A stretch of DNA of 64,000 nucleotides from Robiginitalea sediminis (GCF_002198115.1 NZ_NGNR01000004.1:122556-186555); one strand, 5' to 3'; shown: positions 17,652 through 26,816, counted from the first letter of the stretch. The notes: generated by a model from the sequence alone, not told the origin. Numbers and translations: made by a program.

Positions 17652-18773
17652 ATGAGGAATAGTATTGTTATTGCCTGCTTTTTCGTTGTAATGTCATCGG
17701 TCTCCTGTGCCCAGGACCCGGAAAACAGGGCAGAAACGCCCGAAAACACGAGGGTTTCGCCAGAATTGGTGGTAGACGGCCTGCAGATCCCATGGGGGAT
17801 GGCCTTCCTGCCCGACGGCAGTATGCTCATCACCGAGAAATCCGGCAGCCTGATCCGCTTCCAAAACGGTACCAAAACAGAGGTTTCCGGCGTCCCTCCG
17901 GTCTACAACCGGGGCCAGGGCGGCCTGCTGGACATCGAACTCCACCCAAACTACGCGGAGAACGGGTGGATCTACCTGAGCTACGCCTCCGAGGAAGGAG
18001 AGGGGAAAGGTGGCAATACGGCCATCGCACGCGCAAAATTGCAGGGCAACAGCCTAACAGACCTACAAGTACTGTATAAGGCAGGCCCAAATACCACCAA
18101 GGGGCAGCACTTCGGGTCGCGGATAGAATTCGACACCAACGGCTACCTTTATTTTACTATCGGGGAACGTGGGGAGCGGGATATCAACCCCCAGGATATC
18201 ACCCGGGATGGCGGGAAGGTCTACCGCCTGCACGACGATGGGCGGGTCCCGGCAGACAACCCCTTTGTGGGGCGGGAAGGGGCCGTGGAAGCTTTGTACA
18301 CCTACGGCAACCGCAACCCCCAGGGAATGGCCCTGCACCCCCAGACCGGACAGCTCTGGATCCACGAGCACGGGCCCCGGGGCGGGGATGAAATCAACGT
18401 CGTCCAAAAAGGCGCCAATTACGGGTGGCCGGTCATCACCTATGGCATCAACTACAGCGGCACCCCCATTACCGACCAGACGGCACAGGACGGGATGCAA
18501 CAGCCCATCCACTACTGGGTACCCTCAATTGCCCCCAGCGGGATGGCTTTTGTGACCTCCGGGAAATACCCGTTCTGGGAAGGGGATTTACTGGTGGGCT
18601 CCCTCTCGTTTCAATACCTGGAACTCCTGGAGCTGAACGGAACCCAGGTTACGCGGCGGGAAAAACTGCTGGAGGGGATCGGCCGGGTGCGCAATGTGCG
18701 CCAGGCCCCGGACGGCTATATCTACGTAGCCGTGGAGGGTAAGGGGATCTACCGACTGCTTCCGGAAGAATAA
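17652..18773 (+). CDS. PQQ-dependent sugar dehydrogenase-like lipoprotein
   Basis: The 373-residue beta-propeller belongs to the glucose/sorbosone dehydrogenase family, which oxidises sugars in the periplasm with PQQ. The signal peptide ends at the lipobox VSC (C19). Family segments include IPWGMAFLPDG, GQGGLLDIELHP, HFGSRIEFD, YGNRNPQGMALHP and HEHGPRGGDEINV. The substrate cannot be told from the sequence. It is a single gene, divergent from the adhesin and converging on murQ with only 8 bp between the stops. Confidence 0.9.
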   Translation: MRNSIVIACFFVVMSSVSCAQDPENRAETPENTRVSPELVVDGLQIPWGMAFLPDGSMLITEKSGSLIRFQNGTKTEVSGVPPVYNRGQGGLLDIELHPNYAENGWIYLSYASEEGEGKGGNTAIARAKLQGNSLTDLQVLYKAGPNTTKGQHFGSRIEFDTNGYLYFTIGERGERDINPQDITRDGGKVYRLHDDGRVPADNPFVGREGAVEALYTYGNRNPQGMALHPQTGQLWIHEHGPRGGDEINVVQKGANYGWPVITYGINYSGTPITDQTAQDGMQQPIHYWVPSIAPSGMAFVTSGKYPFWEGDLLVGSLSFQYLELLELNGTQVTRREKLLEGIGRVRNVRQAPDGYIYVAVEGKGIYRLLPEE

Positions 18774-18781
18774 GGGCTATC

Positions 18782-19600
18782 CTACCCCTGGCTGAGGGCC
18801 TCTATGGCTTTCTGGACCGAACCATAGCGGGATAGTGCTTTCCCGGCTTCTTCATAGCTTAAGTTCAGGGCCTCTACCAGATACCGGGTTCCCCGGTCTA
18901 TGAGTTTGTTGTTGCTCAGCTGCATATGTACCATCCGGTTGCCCTGTACCCGCCCGATGCGGATCATCAGGGCCGTGGATATCATGTTCAGCACCAGTTT
19001 CTGGGAGGTGCCGCTTTTCATACGCGTACTGCCCGTAACGAATTCAGGGCCCACTTCCACTTCTATGGGGATCTCGGCCGCCAGCGCAAGGGGCGACCCG
19101 GGGTTGTTGGTAATACCTGCTGTTAGCAGCCCCTCTTCCCGGGCTTTGCGGATCCCACCCAATACGTAGGGCGTGGTGCCAGAGGCGGCTATGCCCACCA
19201 GCGTATCCATGGGCCCGATACCATGGGCCTGCAAGTCCTTCCAGGCCTGGGCGGTATTGTCCTCCGCGTGTTCCACAGCTTTACGGATGGCCGCATCCCC
19301 GCCGGCAATCAGTCCTATGACCCTGTCGTGGGGCATGCCGTAAGTGGGCGGAATTTCCGAGGCATCCAGGATGCCCAGGCGTCCGCTGGTACCGGCCCCG
19401 ATATAAAACAACCGCCCGCCACTCAGGAAGCGGGGCTCGATGGCCTCCACCAGCTGGGTAATGGCCGGGATACACCGGCCTACGGCCTCGGGCACCTTGC
19501 GGTCCTCTTCGTTCATCTTCCCGAGCAGGGCCTCCACGCCGAGGGTTTCAAGGTTGTCGTGAAGGGATGGGGTTTCGGTAATCTTTCGGTAATCGGACAT
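18782..19600 (-). CDS. murQ: N-acetylmuramic acid 6-phosphate etherase
   Basis: The 272-residue SIS-domain enzyme removes the lactyl ether of MurNAc-6-phosphate to give GlcNAc-6-phosphate, a central step of cell-wall recycling. It carries the family segments YIGAGTSGRLGILDASE (with the catalytic-region glutamate), GLIAGG and TNNPGSPL. It is slightly shorter than E. coli MurQ (298 residues) but complete. The start lies 1 bp after the stop of the DeoR regulator gene, so both are probably one transcript. Other recycling genes lie just across the divergent promoter. Confidence 0.95.
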   Translation of the reverse strand: MSDYRKITETPSLHDNLETLGVEALLGKMNEEDRKVPEAVGRCIPAITQLVEAIEPRFLSGGRLFYIGAGTSGRLGILDASEIPPTYGMPHDRVIGLIAGGDAAIRKAVEHAEDNTAQAWKDLQAHGIGPMDTLVGIAASGTTPYVLGGIRKAREEGLLTAGITNNPGSPLALAAEIPIEVEVGPEFVTGSTRMKSGTSQKLVLNMISTALMIRIGRVQGNRMVHMQLSNNKLIDRGTRYLVEALNLSYEEAGKALSRYGSVQKAIEALSQG

Positions 19601-19601
19601 A

Positions 19602-20351
19602 TCAGAGGATTCGTATTTCGCGTTCCCGGAATGGATTGAGCCGGTTGTGCTCCGGGGGCAACTCCGTGATCAGGGTATTGATGGCACTGATATCGCAGGT
19701 GCGGTACCGGTGCTGGGAATTCAGTTTTTCGGAAATGGAAAGCAACACGACCTTCCTGGAGGAGGCAATAACGGATTTCTTGACCTGTACCACTTCCCAG
19801 TCGAACTCGGTCAGGCCGTGGATGACATCCACATAGCCCGTTCCGATAAATCCATAGTCGACCCGGATTTCCGAGAGGGCATGTACGGCACTGGCACCTG
19901 TAGCAATCTGTGCCTCCCGGGAGATCTGTCCGCCAATGAGAATGACCTCCACCCTGGGCTTGCTCAGGAGCTGTAAGGCCACGGGCAGACTCAGGGTGAA
20001 ACAGGTAAGCCGGAGGTTGTCCGGCAGGGCTCGGGCCAGTTCCAGGCAGGTTGTCCCCCCGTCTATAAAAATTACACTTCCCTCCCGCAGCAAGCCAGCG
20101 GCCTTTTCGGCTATAGCCCGCTTTTCCTCCAGGGCATAGGTGTTGGGGCTGGCAGCAGCAGGACTAACAAACCCCAGGGAAACTGCTCCCCCGTGTACCT
20201 TCCGCAATTTCTCCTCGGCATCCAGCTCCTTCACGTCCCGGCGGACGGTATCTATGGAGACCTCCAGCTTTTCTGAAAGGTCTGTGAGCAGCACGCGGTT
20301 GTGGAGCTCCACTTCCCCGAGGATGATCCGGTGGCGTTCTTCCTTGAGCAT
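19602..20351 (-). CDS. DeoR-family transcriptional regulator of the recycling genes
   Basis: The 249-residue protein has an N-terminal helix-turn-helix (LTDLSEKLEVSIDTVRRD, then LRKVHGGAV) and a C-terminal sugar-phosphate sensing domain (FIDGGTTCLELA, GGQISREA, DYGFIGTGY). A start at 20351 gives MLKEERHRII, the usual DeoR N-terminus; the in-frame ATG at 20375 would add eight residues. It is cotranscribed with murQ and divergent from the NagB fusion. It probably represses both sides until a phosphorylated amino sugar accumulates. The repeat array at 20441-20472 is the best operator candidate. Confidence 0.9.
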   Translation of the reverse strand: MLKEERHRIILGEVELHNRVLLTDLSEKLEVSIDTVRRDVKELDAEEKLRKVHGGAVSLGFVSPAAASPNTYALEEKRAIAEKAAGLLREGSVIFIDGGTTCLELARALPDNLRLTCFTLSLPVALQLLSKPRVEVILIGGQISREAQIATGASAVHALSEIRVDYGFIGTGYVDVIHGLTEFDWEVVQVKKSVIASSRKVVLLSISEKLNSQHRYRTCDISAINTLITELPPEHNRLNPFREREIRIL

Positions 20352-20440
20352 GGGTTTTAGGGCTTTGAAAGGCAAAGATAGGAAAATCCGCGACTTGCCG
20401 TTTTATGATGCTGCAAAATCAAATAAATGTTAATTATTGC

Positions 20441-20490
20441 ATTTTACTGCACATAAAACTGCATAAAACTGCAAACAATACGTATATTTG
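20441..20490 (+). promoter_or_regulatory. Operator-like direct repeats and promoter of the NagB operon
   Basis: Three copies of a 10-base unit occur: ATTTTACTGC (20441-20450), ATAAAACTGC (20453-20462) and ATAAAACTGC (20463-20472). The last two are directly adjacent, one DNA turn apart. The repeats cover the -33 region of a promoter whose -7 box TATATTTG (20483-20490) matches TAnnTTTG exactly; the ATG follows at 20512. DeoR-family proteins often bind direct repeats, and a DeoR gene is divergently encoded here. Binding is inferred. Confidence 0.6.
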
Positions 20491-20511
20491 TCCCGTTAAA
20501 AGCAACATCCT

Positions 20512-22452
20512 ATGAGCGAATTCGCAACCGCCCACCCCGCCGGCGCCATCCCGGCAGACGATGAATCCCGGAAATTCGAACGCATCACCACCCACATCCA
20601 CGACAGTTCGGAAACGGCGTCCTTTTTCGTCGCCAATGAAATTGCGGAATTGATCCGCCAGCGCCAGAAACAGGGCAAAAAAGCTGTCCTGGGCCTGGCT
20701 ACAGGTTCTACCCCAATCAAAGTCTACGACTACCTGGTGCGCTTCCACAAGGAGGAAGGCCTCAGCTTTAAAAACGTAGTCACCTTTAACCTGGACGAAT
20801 ACTACCCCATGCAGCCGGACTCCATCCACAGCTATGTCCGGTTTATGAATGAACACCTCTTTGACCATATCGATATCCGGCCCGAGAACGTCCATATCCC
20901 GGACGGGACGCTGGACCGGGAGGATGTCCGCGACTTCTGCAAGGCCTACGAGGCCAAAATCCTGGAAGAAGGCGGGCTGGACATCCAGGTCCTGGGGATT
21001 GGTCGCACCGGGCACATCGGGTTTAACGAACCGGGCTCTTCCCTGGTTTCGGCAACGCGGATGGTCCGCCTGGACCGCGTGACCCGGCTGGATGCCGCCA
21101 GCGATTTCTTCGGACTCGAAAACGTCCCCACCAAAGCCATCACCATGGGGGTTGGCACCATCATGGCCGCCAAGCGGATCCTCCTGATGGCCTGGGGGGA
21201 AGGTAAATCCGGCATTATCCGGCAAGCCGTGGAAGGGAAAATCCGGGAATCGGTGCCTGCCACCTTCCTGCAGCACCATGGCAATTGCGAAGTAATCCTG
21301 GACCAGGCTGCAGCCTCCTCCCTCACCCGGGTAGACACCCCCTGGCTGGTATCCGAGTGCCAGTGGGACGACGCCCTGATCAAACGGGCTACGATCTGGC
21401 TCTCCGAGAAGCTCAGCAAGGCCATCCTGAAACTCACCAACGAGGATTACAACGAACACGGGATGGGGAACCTCATCGCGGAAATCGGCTCAGCAGAAGA
21501 CATCAACCTGCGTGTATTCAATGCCCTGCAGCGCACCATTACCGGGTGGCCAGGGGGCAAGCCCAATGCAGATGACAGCAACCGTCCGGAGCGTCGCGAA
21601 CCCTACCCGAAAACCTCCATCATCTTCAGCCCCCACCCGGACGATGACGTCATCTCCATGGGTGGGACCCTGCTGCGGCTGGTAGACCAGGGCCATGATG
21701 TGCATATCGCCTACCAGACCTCCGGGAATATCGCCGTCTTCGACGACGAGGTTATACGCTTCCTGGACTTTGCCACGGACGTCCAGCGGGACAACAAGGC
21801 CCTGCAGCAACAGTGCCAGGAGGTGCGGCGCTTTCTGGCCGAAAAGAAACCCGGGGAGGTAGACAGCCCGGAAATCCAGACTTTCAAAGGCCTTATCCGC
21901 AAAGGGGAAGCATTGGCGGCCTGCCGCTACTGCGGGGTGAAGGAAGAAAACGCCCATTTCCAGAACCTGCCCTTCTACGAGACCGGTACAGTAAAGAAGA
22001 AACCACACTCCGAGGCAGACATCCAGATCACCTACGAATTGCTCCAGCGGCTCAAACCCCACCAGATCTTTGCCGCGGGCGACCTATCGGACCCTCACGG
22101 GACCCACCGGGTGTGCCTGCAGATCATCTTCCAGGCCCTGGATCGCCTGAAGGCCGAAGGGGCCGAGTGGCTCAAAGACTGCTACGTATGGCTCTACCGG
22201 GGTGCCTGGCAGGAATGGGATATTGCCGATATGGAAATGGCCGTGCCCATCGGCCCCAAAGACATGGAGCGGAAAAAGAATGCCATCTTCAAGCACCAGT
22301 CCCAGAAAGACAGTGCCATGTTCCCGGGCAACGACGAGCGGGAATTCTGGCAGCGGGCCGAACAGCGCAACCAGCAAACCGCCCGCAAGTACAACGAACT
22401 GGGTATGGCCGAATACGAAGCCATCGAAGGTTTCGTCCGGTACCATTTCTAA
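20512..22452 (+). CDS. nagB: Glucosamine-6-phosphate deaminase fused to a LmbE/PIG-L domain
   Basis: The 646-residue protein has an N-terminal NagB domain (about 25-310) with LATGSTP, FNLDEYYPM and GIGRTGHIGFNEPG, which converts glucosamine-6-phosphate to fructose-6-phosphate and ammonia. A LmbE/PIG-L deacetylase-type domain (about 365-600) follows, with zinc-site motifs PHPDDD (H375, D377, D378) and DPHGTH (H529, H532). Such domains remove N-acetyl groups from GlcNAc derivatives. No NagA gene is in the cluster, so the fusion may perform both deacetylation and deamination; this is inference. The start is set by the promoter 22 bases upstream. A strong terminator follows. Confidence 0.9.
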   Translation: MSEFATAHPAGAIPADDESRKFERITTHIHDSSETASFFVANEIAELIRQRQKQGKKAVLGLATGSTPIKVYDYLVRFHKEEGLSFKNVVTFNLDEYYPMQPDSIHSYVRFMNEHLFDHIDIRPENVHIPDGTLDREDVRDFCKAYEAKILEEGGLDIQVLGIGRTGHIGFNEPGSSLVSATRMVRLDRVTRLDAASDFFGLENVPTKAITMGVGTIMAAKRILLMAWGEGKSGIIRQAVEGKIRESVPATFLQHHGNCEVILDQAAASSLTRVDTPWLVSECQWDDALIKRATIWLSEKLSKAILKLTNEDYNEHGMGNLIAEIGSAEDINLRVFNALQRTITGWPGGKPNADDSNRPERREPYPKTSIIFSPHPDDDVISMGGTLLRLVDQGHDVHIAYQTSGNIAVFDDEVIRFLDFATDVQRDNKALQQQCQEVRRFLAEKKPGEVDSPEIQTFKGLIRKGEALAACRYCGVKEENAHFQNLPFYETGTVKKKPHSEADIQITYELLQRLKPHQIFAAGDLSDPHGTHRVCLQIIFQALDRLKAEGAEWLKDCYVWLYRGAWQEWDIADMEMAVPIGPKDMERKKNAIFKHQSQKDSAMFPGNDEREFWQRAEQRNQQTARKYNELGMAEYEAIEGFVRYHF

Positions 22453-22474
22453 TAGGGCACGCATCGATTTGAAC

Positions 22475-22507
22475 AGGACGGGACACCACATCCCGTCCTA
22501 TTTTTTT
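22475..22507 (+). terminator. Strong rho-independent terminator after the nagB fusion
   Basis: AGGACGGGA (22475-22483) pairs fully with TCCCGTCCT (22491-22499) around a 7-base loop, followed by A and seven T. It separates nagB from the permease gene. TACATTTA at 22507-22514, near the -7 consensus, may restart transcription for the next genes. Confidence 0.9.
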
Positions 22508-22530
22508 ACATTTAGCGGAAATCCGCGCCC

Positions 22531-23796
22531 ATGATCCCAAAAGACAAGAAGGCCTGGTACTGGGTCCCTACCCTGTATTTCACCCAGGGCCTGCCTTATG
22601 TTATGGTGGTTACCGTATCGGTAATCCTCTATAAAAAACTGGGGGTCAGCAACGCGGATATCGGGCTCTATACCAGCTGGCTTTACCTGCCCTGGGTCCT
22701 GAAACCATTGTGGAGCCCGCTGGTAGACCTGAAAAGCACCAAGCGCAGGTGGTTTTTGCGCATGCAATTGCTTATTGCCGTGGCCTTCCTGGGGGTGGGC
22801 CTGAGTTTGCCCACCAATGTCTTTTTTACCACCAGCCTGGCGTGTTTCTGGATGGCGGCCTTTGCCTCGGCCACCAATGACATCGCCTCGGACGGATACT
22901 ACATGATTGCCCTGAGCCAGCGCAAGCAGTCCTTTTTCGTGGGGATGCGCTCCACCTTCTACCGCCTGGCCATGATTACCGGACAGGGGCTTATCGTTAT
23001 TGCGGCGGGCCTGCTGGAGGAATATTTTGGCGACAATGCCCGTGCCTGGTCGGTTACCCTCTCGGCCACTGCGGGGCTCATGCTGTTGCTTACCGTGGGC
23101 AACTACTTTGCTACCCCCCCCTACGAGGAGGAAGGTAAAAGCGAAAAACCCGCAGGGTTCCTGGACGTGTTCCGCAGTTTTTTTGCAAAACCCAACATCG
23201 GGTGGGCCCTGGCCTTTATACTGACCTACCGCCTGGGGGAATCCCAACTGGTGAAGATGGCCGCCCCTTTCCTGCTCGATACCCGTCCGGACGGCGGGCT
23301 GGCGTACTCCACGGAGGCCGTGGGCACCATCTACGGGACTGTGGGGGTCATTTTCCTCTCGGCGGGGGGGATCCTTGGCGGGATCCTGATTTCCCGTCAC
23401 GGCCTGGGCAAATGGATGCTGCCCATGATCCTGTCCCTGAACCTGCCCAATGCCCTGTATGCGCTCCTGGCCCTGACTCAGACCGACAGTTTATGGGCCG
23501 TCCTGGCAACGGTGGTAGCAGAGCAGTTTGGATATGGTTTCGGGTTTGCCGCCTTTTTGATGTACCTGATCTACATCGCGGACGGGCCGGCCAAAACAGC
23601 CCACTATGCCATCGCCACGGGGTTTATGGCCCTGGGCATGATGGTCCCCGGGATGATCAGCGGCTATATGCAGCAATGGCTTGGCTACGGGGGTTTCTTT
23701 GTCTGGGTGGTCCTCGCGGCCCTGCCCGTCCTGTTGTTGATGCGACGCATACACTACCCGGCCGATTATGGCAAAAAAGGAGCGGAACATGCTTAG
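22531..23796 (+). CDS. AmpG-like muropeptide permease (MFS)
   Basis: The 421-residue protein has about twelve transmembrane helices and MFS signatures. The N-terminal region (YWVPTLYFTQGLPYVMV, SWLYLPWVLKPLWSPLVD) is typical of AmpG-like transporters of Bacteroidota, which bring GlcNAc-anhydroMurNAc or its peptides from periplasm to cytoplasm. The context supports that substrate: NagZ and AnmK, which act on the imported product, follow immediately with overlapping frames. Substrate specificity is inferred from neighbours. Confidence 0.85.
   Translation: MIPKDKKAWYWVPTLYFTQGLPYVMVVTVSVILYKKLGVSNADIGLYTSWLYLPWVLKPLWSPLVDLKSTKRRWFLRMQLLIAVAFLGVGLSLPTNVFFTTSLACFWMAAFASATNDIASDGYYMIALSQRKQSFFVGMRSTFYRLAMITGQGLIVIAAGLLEEYFGDNARAWSVTLSATAGLMLLLTVGNYFATPPYEEEGKSEKPAGFLDVFRSFFAKPNIGWALAFILTYRLGESQLVKMAAPFLLDTRPDGGLAYSTEAVGTIYGTVGVIFLSAGGILGGILISRHGLGKWMLPMILSLNLPNALYALLALTQTDSLWAVLATVVAEQFGYGFGFAAFLMYLIYIADGPAKTAHYAIATGFMALGMMVPGMISGYMQQWLGYGGFFVWVVLAALPVLLLMRRIHYPADYGKKGAEHA
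23777..23782 (+). promoter_or_regulatory. Shine-Dalgarno site of nagZ
   Basis: AAGGAG stands 6 bases before the ATG at 23789. Clear Shine-Dalgarno sites are uncommon in this phylum, and this one favours 23789 over the in-frame ATG at 23768. Confidence 0.6.
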
Positions 23797-25375
23797 CCTG
23801 CCACCCCTTTCCGAAGCCCTGGCATTTCCCCTGGAGGTACAGGCCGGGCAACTGCTTATGCCGGCCGCGTTTATTAACGACACCGAGGCAGAAATACAAG
23901 CGCTGGAAGACCTGATCCGCCACCACCACATTGGCGGGTTGTGCTTTTTCCACAGCCGGGCGAGTGCCGCCACCAATTTCGAGGGGAAAAAGGAAATCCC
24001 GCACAACCCGGACAGCCTGGGCACCCTCAAAGCCCTGGTAGGCAGGTACCAGGCCGCAGCCCGGTACCCCTTGCTTATGGCCATCGATGCCGAATGGGGC
24101 CTGGCCATGCGTATTGAAAATGGCGAAGCCTACCCCTATGCCCTTTGCCTGGGTGCCCTTCCGCCGGATTCGCCCCTACTCTACCAAACCGGCCTCCGCA
24201 TGGCTACTGACCTGCGCGAAGCCGGCCTCCATTGGAACCTCGCCCCGGTGGCAGATGTGAACAACAACCCGGCAAACCCCGTAATCGGGTACCGGTCATT
24301 TGGATCGGAACCCAGCGAGGTGGCGCAAAAAGCCCTGGCGCTCAGTCGGGGCATGCAGGATGGCGGCCTGCTGACCTGTGCCAAACACTACCCGGGCCAC
24401 GGGGATACCGCGAAGGATTCGCACCTGGAACTTCCCGTACTGGAAAAATCCATGGCGTCTATGGAGGCCTGCGAATGGATTCCGTTCCGAACCCTTATTG
24501 AAGGGGGAGTCGACGCGGTAATGACCGGGCACCTGGCGGTGCCCGCCCTGGACCCTGACGGGATGCCCTGCAGCCTCTCGGCTCCCATGATTCAACAAAC
24601 CCTCCGCAAGGACCTGGGGTTCCGGGGACCCGTTATTACCGATGCCCTGAATATGCATGCCGTAAGCAAACTCGTGGGCGATCCTTCGGAAGTAGCCTTT
24701 AGGGCTTTGCAGGCCGGAAATGATTTGTTGTGTTTCGTGGAAAACCCGCGGGAAGCACATACAAAACTCCTGAAAAAAGCGCCTGCGGCCCGTATCCGGG
24801 AAGCTTTCACACAGGTTTGGGGCCTGAAACAAATAGCGTTTTCCGCAGACCGTCAACCCAAATTGCCCCGGCAATCTCCGGAAGCCCTCCGGGCCCTCTT
24901 GGCCAGCCAGACCCTGTGCAGCCTCAAGGAATCGCAACCTGCAGGTGAGATATTCAACGCCGGGGCGTTTACCCTGGTAACAGCTGGCGATGGCCTCCAG
25001 GATTTTGCACAAGCCCTTCCGGAGCCCCGGGATACCATCCACTGGGACCTGAGGGAATCCTCCGGGTTCCAACTCCCGGTCCAACAAAATGTATTGCTGG
25101 CCATCGCACCGCCCAGTCTCAAACCGGCAGGAGGTTTCGGGCTTTCGGAAGGGGCGTTGCAGGCCATTGCCCAGCTGGCTGGCGGAAACCGGCTATGGGT
25201 ATGCCTTTTCGGCAACCCTTATGTGCTGGAAACGCTCCCCATAGGCAATGCCGAAGGAATCCTGCTGGCCTACCAAACCCTTCCGGCTTTCCTGAAACAG
25301 GCAGCTGCCTATTACCGGGGAGAAGCGAAAGCCCCCGGAGAAGTACCAGTAACCCTTAAAATCCCCACCTCTTGA
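23789..25375 (+). CDS. nagZ: Beta-N-acetylhexosaminidase, glycoside hydrolase family 3
   Basis: The enzyme of 528 residues releases GlcNAc from GlcNAc-anhydroMurNAc. It has the GH3 markers IDAEWGLAMR, KHYPGHGDT (catalytic His-Asp loop) and VITDALNMHA, where the Asp is the likely nucleophile. A C-terminal region of about 190 residues extends beyond a minimal NagZ (about 340) and resembles the second GH3 domain. It has no signal peptide, so it is cytoplasmic, as expected for recycling. It overlaps the permease gene by 8 bp and anmK by 4 bp. Confidence 0.88.
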   Translation: MLSLPPLSEALAFPLEVQAGQLLMPAAFINDTEAEIQALEDLIRHHHIGGLCFFHSRASAATNFEGKKEIPHNPDSLGTLKALVGRYQAAARYPLLMAIDAEWGLAMRIENGEAYPYALCLGALPPDSPLLYQTGLRMATDLREAGLHWNLAPVADVNNNPANPVIGYRSFGSEPSEVAQKALALSRGMQDGGLLTCAKHYPGHGDTAKDSHLELPVLEKSMASMEACEWIPFRTLIEGGVDAVMTGHLAVPALDPDGMPCSLSAPMIQQTLRKDLGFRGPVITDALNMHAVSKLVGDPSEVAFRALQAGNDLLCFVENPREAHTKLLKKAPAARIREAFTQVWGLKQIAFSADRQPKLPRQSPEALRALLASQTLCSLKESQPAGEIFNAGAFTLVTAGDGLQDFAQALPEPRDTIHWDLRESSGFQLPVQQNVLLAIAPPSLKPAGGFGLSEGALQAIAQLAGGNRLWVCLFGNPYVLETLPIGNAEGILLAYQTLPAFLKQAAAYYRGEAKAPGEVPVTLKIPTS

Positions 25376-26445
25376 GTTCCTATACCGTATTAGGCATGAT
25401 GTCAGGCACCTCCCTGGACGGGCTGGACCTGGCCCTTGTGCGTCTGGAGGAAACGAACGGCCACTGGAGCCATCGCTTCTTAAAGACCGGATGCACGGAC
25501 TACACCAGCGCTATGCGCCAGCGCCTGGAACAAGCCATCCGGATGCCTGCACCTGAACTTTTGGCCTTCCATGCCGAATACGGGAAATGGTTGGGGAAAC
25601 AGGCCAAAGCGTTCCTGGCAGATTATGGGGAAACGGTAGATGCCATTGCCAGCCATGGGCATACCGTCCACCACCTCCCCCAAAAGGGTTTTACCTTCCA
25701 GATGGGGTGCCCGCAGCACCTGGCCCTGGAGGCGGGCATTCGCACCATAGGAGATTTCAGGTCCCTCGACATGGCCCTGGGCGGGCAGGGGGCCCCATTG
25801 GTCCCTATCGGGGACCGGCTGTTATTCGGGGCGTATGACTTCTGCCTGAATTTGGGCGGTATTTCGAATATCTCCTTCGAAAAGGACGGGAAGCGACTGG
25901 CCTTCGATATTGGGGTTGCCAATATGTTGCTCAACGCGCTCAGCAGGCTGGCATCGGCCGCCTTCGATGCAGGGGGAGAAATGGCCCGTAAAGGCGTCCT
26001 CATCCCGGAATTCCTAAACCGCCTCGACGCCCTTTCCTATTACGACCTGCCATTCCCCAAATCCACGGGGTACGAATGGTTTTCCTCCGAAGTATGGCCC
26101 ATTGCCAAAGCGCGTAAGGAAGCTCCAAAGGATCTGCTGCATACCGCCGTAGTGCACATTGCCCGGCAAATCGCAAGACAGGTTAGCACCCTCTCCACGC
26201 GAAAGGAAAGCTCCCTGCTGGTTACAGGGGGTGGGGCGTACAATACCTTCCTGATGGAAGTGCTGCAGGAAAAGCTACCGGAAGGGGTGACTCTGGTAAT
26301 CCCGGATAGCGAGCAAATTGCCTATAAAGAGGCGCTGGTTTTTGCCCTTCTGGGCGCCCTGAGGCTTCGGGGGGAGGTAAATGTCCTCAGTTCGGTCACC
26401 GGTGGGTCCAGGGATTCGTGTTCCGGGGTGTTGTTTGAGCCCTGA
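25372..26445 (+). CDS. anmK: Anhydro-N-acetylmuramic acid kinase
   Basis: The 357-residue kinase opens the 1,6-anhydro ring of anhMurNAc and phosphorylates it to MurNAc-6-phosphate, the substrate of MurQ. It shows the ATP-binding GMMSGTSLDGLDLA near the N-terminus, SHGHTVHH and NLGGISNIS. The start is a TTG at 25372 inside the nagZ stop (TTGA overlap); a later ATG (25396) would remove part of the conserved strand before MSGTS. It completes the route from imported muropeptide to GlcNAc-6-phosphate. Confidence 0.93.
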   Translation: MSSYTVLGMMSGTSLDGLDLALVRLEETNGHWSHRFLKTGCTDYTSAMRQRLEQAIRMPAPELLAFHAEYGKWLGKQAKAFLADYGETVDAIASHGHTVHHLPQKGFTFQMGCPQHLALEAGIRTIGDFRSLDMALGGQGAPLVPIGDRLLFGAYDFCLNLGGISNISFEKDGKRLAFDIGVANMLLNALSRLASAAFDAGGEMARKGVLIPEFLNRLDALSYYDLPFPKSTGYEWFSSEVWPIAKARKEAPKDLLHTAVVHIARQIARQVSTLSTRKESSLLVTGGGAYNTFLMEVLQEKLPEGVTLVIPDSEQIAYKEALVFALLGALRLRGEVNVLSSVTGGSRDSCSGVLFEP

Positions 26446-26816
26446 GGGTGGTGGGCGGTTTACCTTGCATTTGGTTGAGATCCGATAGGCTTTTGCAGGC
26501 TGTGCTATTTCCTTTCAGGTACCGGGCGGGGGGCTCCCCCCTATCCATGACTCCCATTCCGAAACGGACCTTTCATTGGTCCGCGCCACAAAATGAACTT
26601 ACTGACTGCAGCTGTGCTAATTTGCATAAGATGTGAGTGAGCCATGCCAGGGCGACGAATTGACAACTAAAATAGAGGGACCAAACTCCTGTAGGGCTAT
26701 AAGACTTGAGTCCTCCATCCCCTGCTTGTGGGTTGCAGTTCCTGAAGGTATTTTTACCTCAAGGGTGGGGGCACGTCCCCACCCTGGCTTTTATCCAGAA
26801 CGACCAACCCAAACCC
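26446..26816. other. Non-coding region with several hairpins between convergent operons
   Basis: These 371 bases hold no convincing gene. Directly visible structures are a G6/C6 palindrome (26528-26541), AGGTA-TTTT-TACCT (26746-26759) and a 9-bp hairpin at 26762-26785. The convergent genes (anmK and the carboxylase) need transcription end signals, which these may provide. A small RNA is possible but unsupported. Confidence 0.4.
26762..26785. terminator. Probable bidirectional terminator
   Basis: AGGGTGGGG (26762-26770) pairs exactly with CCCCACCCT (26777-26785) around a 6-base loop. GGCTTTTAT follows on the plus strand. On the minus strand it stands 31 bases after the carboxyltransferase stop. 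Confidence 0.6.
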
